Shown: positions 41,854-49,814 of the stretch, in pieces
How the letters are laid out: each line of letters starts with the position of its first letter
Numbering within the stretch: position 1 is the stretch's first letter
Assembly: GCF_012926505.1 (NCBI RefSeq)
Contig: NZ_JABBNT010000006.1
Location: 1-64,000 of the forward strand
Source of the DNA: Pacificispira spongiicola
Lineage (GTDB): Bacteria > Pseudomonadota > Alphaproteobacteria > UBA8366 > Aestuariispiraceae
Reading direction: 5' to 3'
Length of the DNA: 64,000 nt
The notes under the pieces: generated by a model
Told to the model about the DNA's origin: nothing
Seen by the model: only the letters and a program-made list of their open reading frames with translations
Database searches by the model: none
Position numbers and translations under genes: made by a program

Positions 41854-43724
41854 TCGCGATCCGTCTCTCTCTCCTGAGCCTGCCTTTGTTGGGCGCCGCC
41901 TTCATCCTGTGGCGGTGGCAAGTCGCGATCGGCTTCCAATGGCAGGATGCAAGATGGTGGCAATGGCTTTGGCAGGTGTTGCGCCGGACCGGCGGTCTGC
42001 CGGCGGAACTGCTTCATCCAACCTATTATGCCGGTGGCGGCATGATCCTCGGTGCTCTTGTCGTTTTGGTCCTCGCGTCGCGCGCCTCTGCCGCGACTTT
42101 GCATGGCGGGCGGGACTCCAAGGCGCTGCACGGCTCGGCTGCCTGGGCAAAGCTTCGGGATATCCGAAGGGCAGGCCTGTTCTCGCCACGCGGCGTCGTG
42201 GTCGGCGGCTGGAAAACCTGGTGCAAGATCCGGACCTTGCGCCATGACGGGCCGGAGCATGTCATGGCCTTCATGCCGACGCGCTCGGGCAAGGGGGTGG
42301 GGCTCGTCATCCCGACGCTGCTGACCTGGCCGGACTCGGTCCTGGTGCTCGATATCAAGGGCGAGAATTATGCGCTGACCGCCGGCTACCGCGCCTCGAT
42401 CGGACAGCGCGTCCTGCGCTTCGAACCGACCGCGACGGAAGGCTCGGTGCGTTACAACCCGCTCCAGGAGGTTCGCGCCGATACCCGCCATGTGATTGAG
42501 GACTGCCAGAACATCGCCTCCATGATCATTGATCCGGACGGCAAGGGGCTGAAGGATTTTTGGATGCAGTCCGGCTGGGAGTGGCTCTCCGTCGTCATCC
42601 TGCATGTTCTGTTCCGGGTTCGGCGCGAGTCCGGACGCCGCGCCAATCTCCATGATGTGAACCGCTTCATGTCGGCCGTGGCGATCGATGCGGCGGAGCG
42701 CACGAGCGAGGACAATTTTGAGGAATTCCTGGAAGACATGATCGCCTTCCGTCACGGTGCGAACTGGATCGACGACGAGGTACAGCGCGGCGCGTCGAAG
42801 ATGCGGATCAAGGCGCATCCGGAGCGTTCCGGCGTTCACAGCTCAGCCGCCGTGCAATTGGCGCTCTATGCCGATCCGATCGTCTCCAAGAATATCGAGG
42901 AAAGCGACTTCCGGCTCGACGATCTGATGAACGGCGAGCACCCGGCCTCGCTTTATATCGTCATCCCGCCCTCCGATATCGACCGGCTGCGGCCGCTGAC
43001 GCGTATTCTCATGAACCAGTTCCTTCGACGCCTCACTTCGGAAATGGAGTTCGGCGAGGGGCGCAGCCTGAAGGGCTACAAGCACCGCTTGCTGCTGATG
43101 CTCGACGAGTTCACCTCGATCGGCAAATTGGAGATCTTCGAACGGGCGCTCGCCTTCATGGCGGGCTACGGGCTGAAGGCCTTCATCATCATCCAGGACC
43201 TGCGCCAACTCCGGAAGGAATACGGCCGGGACGAGTCGATCACGGCGAACTGCCATATCCGGATCGCCGCTGCGCCCAACGAGGTCGAGACAGCCGAGAC
43301 CCTCTCCAAAATGGCCGGCACCACCACCGTCGTGCAGCGCAAGCGCTCCCGGTCGGGCAATCCGGGCGTCGCGATCGGCAGCGTCTCGGAAAGCCTTCAG
43401 GAGACGACGCGACCGCTTCTGACCGTCGACGAATGCATGAAACTGCGCGGGCTGGAGAAGGATCGCAAGGGCAACGCCAAACGTGCCGGCGACATGCTGA
43501 TCTTCCCGGCCGGCTCGCCGCCGATCCTCGGCCGGCAGACCCTTTACTTCCAGGACAAGGAATTGCTGCGACGCGCCCGCATGCCGGCGCACGGGCCGGG
43601 TGTGGAAATCGAGGAGGCGGCGCCGTCGGAACCGGCCGCGCCGCCGGCGCCCCTGTCATCGGCTGCGACCCTGTCGCCGGTCGATCGCTACGAACAGGCG
43701 TTGAACGGGGGAGGGACAGCATGA
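41850..43724 (+). CDS. virD4: VirD4/TraG type IV coupling protein
   Basis: A 624-residue ATPase anchored by two N-terminal helices (LSLLSLPLLGAAFILWRW; YYAGGGMILGALVVLVLA). P-loop MPTRSGKGVGLVIPTLL near residue 145, Walker B LLMLDEFTSIG near 415, and a C-terminal low-complexity tail. It hands the relaxase-DNA complex to the secretion channel. The start overlaps virB11; the end overlaps the small XRE regulator by four bases. Fully present. Confidence 0.93.
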   Translation: MIAIRLSLLSLPLLGAAFILWRWQVAIGFQWQDARWWQWLWQVLRRTGGLPAELLHPTYYAGGGMILGALVVLVLASRASAATLHGGRDSKALHGSAAWAKLRDIRRAGLFSPRGVVVGGWKTWCKIRTLRHDGPEHVMAFMPTRSGKGVGLVIPTLLTWPDSVLVLDIKGENYALTAGYRASIGQRVLRFEPTATEGSVRYNPLQEVRADTRHVIEDCQNIASMIIDPDGKGLKDFWMQSGWEWLSVVILHVLFRVRRESGRRANLHDVNRFMSAVAIDAAERTSEDNFEEFLEDMIAFRHGANWIDDEVQRGASKMRIKAHPERSGVHSSAAVQLALYADPIVSKNIEESDFRLDDLMNGEHPASLYIVIPPSDIDRLRPLTRILMNQFLRRLTSEMEFGEGRSLKGYKHRLLLMLDEFTSIGKLEIFERALAFMAGYGLKAFIIIQDLRQLRKEYGRDESITANCHIRIAAAPNEVETAETLSKMAGTTTVVQRKRSRSGNPGVAIGSVSESLQETTRPLLTVDECMKLRGLEKDRKGNAKRAGDMLIFPAGSPPILGRQTLYFQDKELLRRARMPAHGPGVEIEEAAPSEPAAPPAPLSSAATLSPVDRYEQALNGGGTA

Positions 43725-43987
43725 CCAAACGCATGATGAGCGAGATCGACTATGCGGTCGGCTCGCGGCTGCGGCTCCGGCGCGAGGAGGCCGGATTGAG
43801 CCGCGAGGCCTTTGCCGAGGAAACCGGCGTCGCTGTGGAGACGCTTCGCGATTACGAGCTCGGCTTCCGGAAGATGCGCAACGCCGATCTCCGGACCTTC
43901 GCCGACCGGCTCGGTGTTGAAATCCGCTGGTTCCTCGACGGGATCAAGTTCACCGCGATCACTAATCAGGAAAGGGATGAAGCGTGA
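43721..43987 (+). CDS. XRE-type helix-turn-helix regulator at the end of the tra operon
   Basis: An 88-residue protein whose main part is one Cro/C1-type helix-turn-helix (AVGSRLRLRREEAGLSREAF, then TGVAVETLRDYELGFRKMRN). It overlaps the coupling-protein stop by four bases, so it is expressed with the transfer operon and could be its feedback repressor. No autolysis or peptidase domain is present; binding target unknown. Confidence 0.82.
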   Translation: MTKRMMSEIDYAVGSRLRLRREEAGLSREAFAEETGVAVETLRDYELGFRKMRNADLRTFADRLGVEIRWFLDGIKFTAITNQERDEA

Positions 43988-44067
43988 GCGACGGTCGAAA
44001 TGAGATGACCGGCTCGGGTCGCGATCGGAGCTGTCAGAACGCAAAGGCCCAAGCCTTCCCGCTTCGG

Positions 44068-44568
44068 CTAGAACAACTCTCGGAGTTCCTGGCCACGAGT
44101 GAACAGCGCCAAATCGGTCAGCATGTGCCCTTCCGCGTCGTACTTCGCGCCCGGGAGAACGAGGACGGATTTAGGGAGGCCGGCACGGCGGCAAGCATCG
44201 CAGTACAGCGCCTCTCTAAGGCGTCCGAGCCGGGTGTTCCGGCTGTACTTCTTAGCTTTCGCCCAGACTTCCGGGTCCATGTTGTGCGGCTTCCGACAGC
44301 GGGAGCAGATCACCATGATCGACAGGACGTTATCGATCAGAAAGCCGAGCGTGATGTTGTCGGTGTCCGACGCGCTGTGAGGGGGGTGGGAGGAATGCGC
44401 CGGCAGCGGACCAGCCAATTGCGGCGCAGCGCCCGAGATAGCCTTGTCCAATCCCGCCAGGACCTCGCGCCGGAGCGCCGGCACGCCGCTGCCGGGATGG
44501 TCCGGCTTCGCCACCAGAATGCGTGCCTTGCGCAGGATGTCGATCGGGACGGCTCTTAGATCACTCAT
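44068..44568 (-). CDS. unknown zinc-ribbon protein on the opposite strand
   Basis: A 166-residue soluble protein. The C-terminal half has two cysteine pairs (VICSRCRKPH and LYCDACRRAG) that could bind zinc; the N-terminal half begins MSDLRAVPIDILRKARILVA. The start ATG at 44568 is chosen because the longer frame runs through the divergent promoter. It is divergent from the small acidic gene and the ArdC-like gene, with only 42 bases between. No family recognised; a DNA-binding or regulatory role for the processing block is possible from position. Confidence 0.6.
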   Translation of the reverse strand: MSDLRAVPIDILRKARILVAKPDHPGSGVPALRREVLAGLDKAISGAAPQLAGPLPAHSSHPPHSASDTDNITLGFLIDNVLSIMVICSRCRKPHNMDPEVWAKAKKYSRNTRLGRLREALYCDACRRAGLPKSVLVLPGAKYDAEGHMLTDLALFTRGQELRELF

Positions 44569-44610
44569 GAGAACACATTTAGAACAAACAAAACGGAAAA
44601 GGAAGAGGGT

Positions 44611-44778
44611 ATGACGACAGATCCCAAAGACGAAATCGCCGCGATCGAGCGGCTGACGCTGAAAGGCCTGCCGGTCGCGGTCGATCCGGAGACGGCGGAC
44701 GCCATGGGGGCATTCGAGGAAGACGCACTCGACGAAGAAACGGCGCGCGAGTCCGGGGGGCCGTCCGATGGCGAATGA
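44611..44778 (+). CDS. small acidic protein upstream of the ArdC-like gene
   Basis: A 55-residue reading starts at ATG 44611, preceded by a strong GGAAGAGGG site. It encodes a highly acidic protein (KDEIAAIERLTLKGLPVAVD, then AFEEDALDEETARESG). Its stop overlaps the start of the ArdC-like gene by 11 bases, an arrangement typical of coupled translation. Small size and strong negative charge recall DNA-mimic or antirestriction helpers, but nothing in sequence proves it. Confidence 0.55.
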   Translation: MTTDPKDEIAAIERLTLKGLPVAVDPETADAMGAFEEDALDEETARESGGPSDGE

Positions 44779-46891
44779 CACGCGCAAACCCTTCCGTGAG
44801 ACGGTTGCCGAAGAGTTCACGCGCCTGATCGAGCAGGGCGAGGCCTCCTGGCAGAAACCCTGGGAGCCCAATATCGGCATCTCGGCGCCGTTCAATCCGG
44901 TCTCGAACAAGCCCTATCGCGGCATCAATGCCTGGTGGCTGGAACTTCAGGGCTGGGTCGATCCGCGTTGGTTGACCTACCGCCAGGCGCAGGAGATGGG
45001 CGCTCAGGTGCGCAAGGGTGAGAAATCCACCTCCGTCGAATACTGGAAATGGACGGAGCGCAGCGCTCTCCTCGACGGCGACGGCAGGCCGGTGCTGGAC
45101 GAGACCGGCAAGCCTCAGACGGTCGAGTATCGCCTCGATCGGCCGCAGGTCTTCTATGCCAATGTCTTCAACGCCGACCAGATCGATGGGATCGAGCCGT
45201 TCCAGGCCCCGCCGATCCGCTTCGAGCCGGTCGAGGAGGCGGAGCGGGTGTTGGCATCCGGCGGCGTCGAGATCCGTCACGACCAGGCCGACCGCGCCTT
45301 TTATACGGCGCGGGAGGATCGCATCCATCTGCCGCATAAGGCAGCCTTCCCGAGTGCCTATGAGTATTACGCGACGGCGCTGCATGAGTTGGGCCATGCC
45401 AGCGGGCATGAAAGCCGGCTCGCGCGGGAGTTCGGTCCCTTCGGCTCCGAGACCTACGCGGTCGAGGAGCTGCGTGCCGAGATGTCGGCCTACATGGTCG
45501 GCCGCGATCTCTCGCTCGGACACTATCCCGAGCGCCATGCCGGCTATGTCGGCTCCTGGCTGAAGGCGATCAAGGACGATCGCAACGTGCTGTTCCGCGC
45601 GGCCCGGGATGCCGAGATCATCCGCTCCTGGGTGATGGAGCCGGATCGCCGGCAGGAGCTGGAGCGCATCGCCCAGCAGGGCCGAGATCAATCCCCGCGA
45701 CAGGAGCTAGCCATGCAGACATCCGAACCGGAGACCAAGACCCGTCACTTCCTGACGGTCCCCTTCGAGGAAAAGGAGGCCGCCAAGGCCGCCGGCGCCA
45801 AATGGGACAAGCGCGCCAAATCCTGGTACGCGCCGGAGGGCGTGGATATCGACAAGCTGGCCCGGTGGGACACTCCCACCGACAAGGCGCGAACCGAGTT
45901 CAATCCGATCGAGGAGTTCACCGTCTTCCTGCAGGACGCTGGCCTCCTGGTCGACGGCGCCGCCCAAATGGACGGCGAGTGGCATCGTGTCCCGGTCGAG
46001 GGCGACAAGCCCGGCCAGAAATCCGGCTCCTATCGCGGCTTCCTCGACGGAGCGCCCAACGGTCAGGCGATGAACTTCAAGACCGGCGAGAAACCCCTCA
46101 AATGGGTTGCGACCGGCAACACCCTGTCGAAAGAGGAGATCGACCGATCCCGCCGCGCGGCCGAGGAACGCCGGCAGGAAAGGGAGAAGGAATTGGAGGC
46201 CCGGCAGCAGGAGGTCGCTCGGGAGGCGCGGGGGATTTGGAACCAGTCCTCGAGGGGGGATCGATCACATCCCTATCTCATGGCGAAGCAAGTCGGTTGG
46301 TATGGGATGCACCAAGACGACAAAGGCGACCTCCTTGTTCCGTTGAGAGACGAGAATGGGGTGATGTGGAACTTTCAGAGGATCTCGCCCGATGGCGAAA
46401 AGCGCTTCCTGAAGGGCGGCCGCAAGGCGGGACTCTTTCACACGATCGGGGACATCGAGCAGAAAGGCCCGGTCGTGATCGGCGAGGGCTACTCCACATC
46501 GGCAACGATCCACGAGGCGACCGGCCTTCCCGTCGTCGTCGCCTTCGACGCCGGCAATTTGCGCGCCGTCGCCGAGACGATCCGGGAGATATTCCCTGAA
46601 ACGCGGATCTTCGTCGCCGCTGATGACGACCACGCCAACGACCGCAACGTCGGTCTCCGGAAGGGAGAGGAGGCGGCGAAAGCTGTCGGCGGGATCTCGG
46701 TCAATCCGGGTCTGACGCCGGCGGAGCGCGAGGCCGGTATGACCGACTTCAATGACAAGGCGCGGAGCGCCGGCAAGGCGGTCGTGAAGGATATCTTCGA
46801 CGCGGTAATCGGCCGGCCGCGCTCGCGGTCTCCGGAGCGCAAGACGGGGGAACGCAAGACGGCGGGGCGCGCCCAGTCCCTGGCGATGTGA
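44768..46891 (+). CDS. ArdC-like antirestriction/metallopeptidase protein fused to a DUF5710 and a Toprim domain
   Basis: A 707-residue multidomain protein. Residues ~1-130 are an ArdC N-terminal (DUF1738) ssDNA-binding domain (ETVAEEFTRLIEQGEASWQK, then PYRGINAWWL). A zincin motif HELGHASGHESRL lies near residue 206, giving an ArdC-type metallopeptidase. Near 325-365 is DUF5710 (AAKAAGAKWDKRAKSWYAPE). The C-terminal third (~480-660) has the TraC/primase-like region ending in a Toprim-like site (VIGEGYSTSATIHEATGLPV, FVAADDDHAND). ArdC proteins protect incoming plasmid DNA from restriction; the primase-like end fits recipient-side DNA processing. It precedes the relaxase genes. Confidence 0.85.
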   Translation: MANDTRKPFRETVAEEFTRLIEQGEASWQKPWEPNIGISAPFNPVSNKPYRGINAWWLELQGWVDPRWLTYRQAQEMGAQVRKGEKSTSVEYWKWTERSALLDGDGRPVLDETGKPQTVEYRLDRPQVFYANVFNADQIDGIEPFQAPPIRFEPVEEAERVLASGGVEIRHDQADRAFYTAREDRIHLPHKAAFPSAYEYYATALHELGHASGHESRLAREFGPFGSETYAVEELRAEMSAYMVGRDLSLGHYPERHAGYVGSWLKAIKDDRNVLFRAARDAEIIRSWVMEPDRRQELERIAQQGRDQSPRQELAMQTSEPETKTRHFLTVPFEEKEAAKAAGAKWDKRAKSWYAPEGVDIDKLARWDTPTDKARTEFNPIEEFTVFLQDAGLLVDGAAQMDGEWHRVPVEGDKPGQKSGSYRGFLDGAPNGQAMNFKTGEKPLKWVATGNTLSKEEIDRSRRAAEERRQEREKELEARQQEVAREARGIWNQSSRGDRSHPYLMAKQVGWYGMHQDDKGDLLVPLRDENGVMWNFQRISPDGEKRFLKGGRKAGLFHTIGDIEQKGPVVIGEGYSTSATIHEATGLPVVVAFDAGNLRAVAETIREIFPETRIFVAADDDHANDRNVGLRKGEEAAKAVGGISVNPGLTPAEREAGMTDFNDKARSAGKAVVKDIFDAVIGRPRSRSPERKTGERKTAGRAQSLAM

Positions 46892-46898
46892 CGGCGCC

Positions 46899-47231
46899 AT
46901 GGGAAAGAAGATACTAACCAAGTGCTATCTGGAGCCCGAGGAAAAGGCGGAGCTGGTCGCCAAGGCCGGCGCCGCCAACCTCTCGATCTCCGATTATATC
47001 CGGCGGATCGTCACCGGTATGCCGGTGCCGGCGCCGGAACGGGCGAACACGATCCGCGATCTCCTGAAGGTGAACGCGGACCAGGCGCGGCTGGGTAACC
47101 TGCTGCGCCTGGCGCTCGATGACGACGGATGGCGTGTGGAAACTCCTACAGAAGAGTGTTCGGTTGAAGGCCTCATCTCAGAAATCCGGCTGATGCAGGA
47201 GCAGATGAAAGCCATTGTTCGGCTGCTTTAG
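46899..47231 (+). CDS. MobC/TraJ-like relaxosome accessory protein
   Basis: A 110-residue protein with an N-terminal ribbon-helix-helix-like segment (ILTKCYLEPEEKAELVAKAG, then NLSISDYIRRIVTG) and a C-terminal helical tail. This matches the MobC or TraJ family of nic-region binding proteins that recruit the relaxase. It is placed seven bases after the ArdC-like gene and three before the relaxase, as expected for this pair. Confidence 0.8.
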   Translation: MGKKILTKCYLEPEEKAELVAKAGAANLSISDYIRRIVTGMPVPAPERANTIRDLLKVNADQARLGNLLRLALDDDGWRVETPTEECSVEGLISEIRLMQEQMKAIVRLL

Positions 47232-47234
47232 GCG

Positions 47235-48674
47235 ATGATTGCCCACAAGGTCATGGAGAAGAAGGAGAGGGCGGCGGACAAACCGCCGCCCTTCTCCAAA
47301 CGCGCCTATTACATTGCGGCCGCCAAGGAAGGGAACGAGAAGCTCGATCATCTTTGGATCGTCAATGCCAACGCCGGCACAGAGCTCGAGGATCTCGACC
47401 TCGCGGTGAAGGAGGTCATGGCGGCGCATAGCCTCAACACCCGCTCGAAGGCCGACAAGACCTACCACCTCGTCGTCAGCTTCGCCGCCGGCGAAAAGCC
47501 CGGCCTCGAGGCGCTGAAGGATGTCGAGCGCAACTTCGCTCGGGCGCTCGGCTTCGAGGATCATCCGTGTGTTGCTGGCACGCATGACAATACGGATCAC
47601 TATCACATCCATATAGCCTATTCGAAGATTCACCCGGAGAAGCTGACGATCCACGAGCCGAAGCAGGATTTTAAGGCGCTCGCGCGGACCTGTCGGGAGA
47701 TGGAGAAGAAATACGGCCTTCAGCCCGGCATCAAACAGGACAAGGACCCGATCGAGCGGCTGCTGACGCCCAAGGCACGCGATTACGAGGCGACGACCTG
47801 GGAGGCCTCGACGGAGCGCAAGATCCTCGAACATCGCGAGCGCCTGGCGGAGACCTTCGGCAAGGCGAAGACCTGGGCGCAACTCCAGGATCTCGCCGCG
47901 AAGGAGGGTCTCGCCTTCGCCAAGCGCGGTAATGGTCTAGCGCTATTGACGCTCAAAGGCGGGAAGGGGATCAAGGCCAGCACGCTCGGCCGGAACTTTT
48001 CCCGGAAGGCTCTGGAGGAGAAGCTGGGCGCCTTCGAGCCGTCCAGACACACGTCGCCGTCCAAGATGAGCTGGTTCGACCGATTGCGGCCGTCGAAGCG
48101 TCTGCCGGGTATGGGGCCGATGTGGCGGCAATATGCGACGATGCGCGGTCGCCAGGCGAAGGCGCCAAGCTTGGTCGGAACGCTCTATCGGAACTGGAAA
48201 ACGTTTCTCTACGCCGACGCACTGAACGATCCGCTCGCGATGGCGCTGATCATGACCCACAGAGGCATGCTGGATCTGTTGCTGGGCACAGATGCCCAAC
48301 GATCTGCAAATAGGTCCTCTAGAGCCGCCGCAAACGCGGTTGCAGAGGCGCCAAAGCCCAAAGCGTCGGAGACGACCATCCTCGTAGATCAAGGCACCGC
48401 CCCGTACCGACACAAGGAGGGGGCTCCGGAAACTTACTTCGTCACGATCCGGACGGGCGATCAGTCGCCGGCAACGATCTGGGGCAAGGATCTGGCGCGG
48501 GCGATTGCAGCAGGGAGAGTTAAACCAGGTGACCCGATCTCAATATCTCTTGATCAAGAAAAGGCTGCGTTCGACACATCGATCCGCCAAGCTGGAGCAC
48601 GAATGAGGGGGCGGAATATTTGGCGGATTTCTAAAGTTACCGTTAGGGGAATGGACCGAGGGGCGGATCGGTAG
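47235..48674 (+). CDS. traI: MOB-P type relaxase (TraI/VirD2-like)
   Basis: A 479-residue relaxase. The N-terminal domain carries a nearby tyrosine pair (SKRAYYIAAAKEGNEKLDHL) and the histidine triad segment HDNTDHYHIHIAYSKIHPEK (motif III, HxH). Motif-II-like residues (KTYHLVVSFAAGEKPG) lie between. The C-terminal half is basic and helical, with a domain that may bind DNA. The enzyme nicks the transfer origin and pilots the strand through the coupling protein. The length is a little short for IncP TraI but usual for ICE-type members. Confidence 0.87.
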   Translation: MIAHKVMEKKERAADKPPPFSKRAYYIAAAKEGNEKLDHLWIVNANAGTELEDLDLAVKEVMAAHSLNTRSKADKTYHLVVSFAAGEKPGLEALKDVERNFARALGFEDHPCVAGTHDNTDHYHIHIAYSKIHPEKLTIHEPKQDFKALARTCREMEKKYGLQPGIKQDKDPIERLLTPKARDYEATTWEASTERKILEHRERLAETFGKAKTWAQLQDLAAKEGLAFAKRGNGLALLTLKGGKGIKASTLGRNFSRKALEEKLGAFEPSRHTSPSKMSWFDRLRPSKRLPGMGPMWRQYATMRGRQAKAPSLVGTLYRNWKTFLYADALNDPLAMALIMTHRGMLDLLLGTDAQRSANRSSRAAANAVAEAPKPKASETTILVDQGTAPYRHKEGAPETYFVTIRTGDQSPATIWGKDLARAIAAGRVKPGDPISISLDQEKAAFDTSIRQAGARMRGRNIWRISKVTVRGMDRGADR

Positions 48675-48828
48675 TCGGAGAGAATAGAGGCGTAGGCGTT
48701 TGTTCTCCATATGAGAATCGTCAAAAGACAGCGCATTGCAGTTTGCTGCCGGTCGTTACGGTGATCTGATGGCGATCTCGTGCTATGAATGTCAGGCGAT
48801 ATGGCGACTGACGGATAGAGGGAAACTG

Positions 48829-49206
48829 ATGCAACGCATTTTGATTGTGGAAGACGACCCTCGTATGCTCGAGCTTCTGACCTCGATACTTGAGGCAGAG
48901 GGCTATGCCGTTGATGTAACCGATAACGGTCAGGCCGGTATCGAGAGAGCAATGAGCAATCCGCTACCGGATGCCCTTATCCTGGACCTGAATATGCGCG
49001 ATGTGCTGGGCTGGGATGTCATCCGATCCATTAGAGGCGCATCGGTTGGCAGTGACGTACCAATTCTTGTTCTCTCGGCATTTGGCTCGGCACAAGATCG
49101 GGACGAAGCGTTTGACGCGGGGTGCACGGCCTACGAATCCAAACCGGTGGATCGGGACCGTCTGATCGATCGCGTTAAAGCCGTTCTCAAGTCAAGAAGC
49201 CGATGA
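48829..49206 (+). CDS. stand-alone response regulator receiver protein
   Basis: A 125-residue single receiver domain with no output domain. The acid pair is in ILIVEDDPRM, the phosphoacceptor aspartate in DALILDLNMRD, the conserved serine/threonine region in ILVLSAFGSA and the lysine in YESKPVD. It likely shuttles phosphate or binds a partner, as CheY-type proteins do. The ATG at 48829 is selected because the longer frame adds a non-receiver extension. It opens the two-component cluster after the relaxase. Confidence 0.85.
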   Translation: MQRILIVEDDPRMLELLTSILEAEGYAVDVTDNGQAGIERAMSNPLPDALILDLNMRDVLGWDVIRSIRGASVGSDVPILVLSAFGSAQDRDEAFDAGCTAYESKPVDRDRLIDRVKAVLKSRSR

Positions 49207-49427
49207 TCTAACTTGCAGAGATCATCCAAACTGCCAAATACGGCGGAATCTCTGAATAGTGCTGCAATGGTACAGTTCCTTCATTCGCCTGGGGATCGTG
49301 CTAAAGTAGATTAAATCAAATAGTTTCGTTATATTGGATGCTTCAAACAAGGGTGGGAAAGCGCCGGGAGGGTTGGCCTCTTCTCGTCGATATCGTTGTG
49401 CATTGGGCGGGGGGTCGAAGGGCAGAC

Positions 49428-49811
49428 ATGAATTATCATCCGGTTCTCGTTGTTGAAGACAACAAAACGACCAGAATGTTGCTGTGTTCTTTCCTGGAAA
49501 AGCTGGGCGTCGCATACGAAGAAGCCGAGGATGGTGTCGAGGCGATCAGCAAGCTCCAGCACGGACGCTATAGCTTGGTTTTGTTGGACATCATCCTGCC
49601 AAACAAAGACGGATTCGAGGTTCTGCACTGGATGCGAAGCACGGATACGATCATTCCTGTCGTCGCTATCAGTGACATCGCCGGCCAAGGCGACAAATCT
49701 ATAAGTTATGTAAAGATGGCTCAGTTGTTGGGCGCTGAGGATGGCTTTGGGAAGCCGATCAGAAGCACGGATCTGCGAGAGATTCTGGAGTATCGGCGTA
49801 GCATGAAGTAA
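49428..49811 (+). CDS. stand-alone response regulator receiver protein
   Basis: A 127-residue single receiver: acid pair in VLVVEDNKTTRML, phosphoacceptor aspartate in LVLLDIILPNKDGFE, and lysine in GFGKPIRSTD. The spacing of the insertion before the lysine is longer than usual (IAGQGDKSISYVKMAQLLGA), so the fifth strand region is atypical. ATG at 49428. It is convergent with the hybrid kinase that follows on the other strand; the two ends lie three bases apart. Confidence 0.82.
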   Translation: MNYHPVLVVEDNKTTRMLLCSFLEKLGVAYEEAEDGVEAISKLQHGRYSLVLLDIILPNKDGFEVLHWMRSTDTIIPVVAISDIAGQGDKSISYVKMAQLLGAEDGFGKPIRSTDLREILEYRRSMK

Positions 49812-49814
49812 ATG

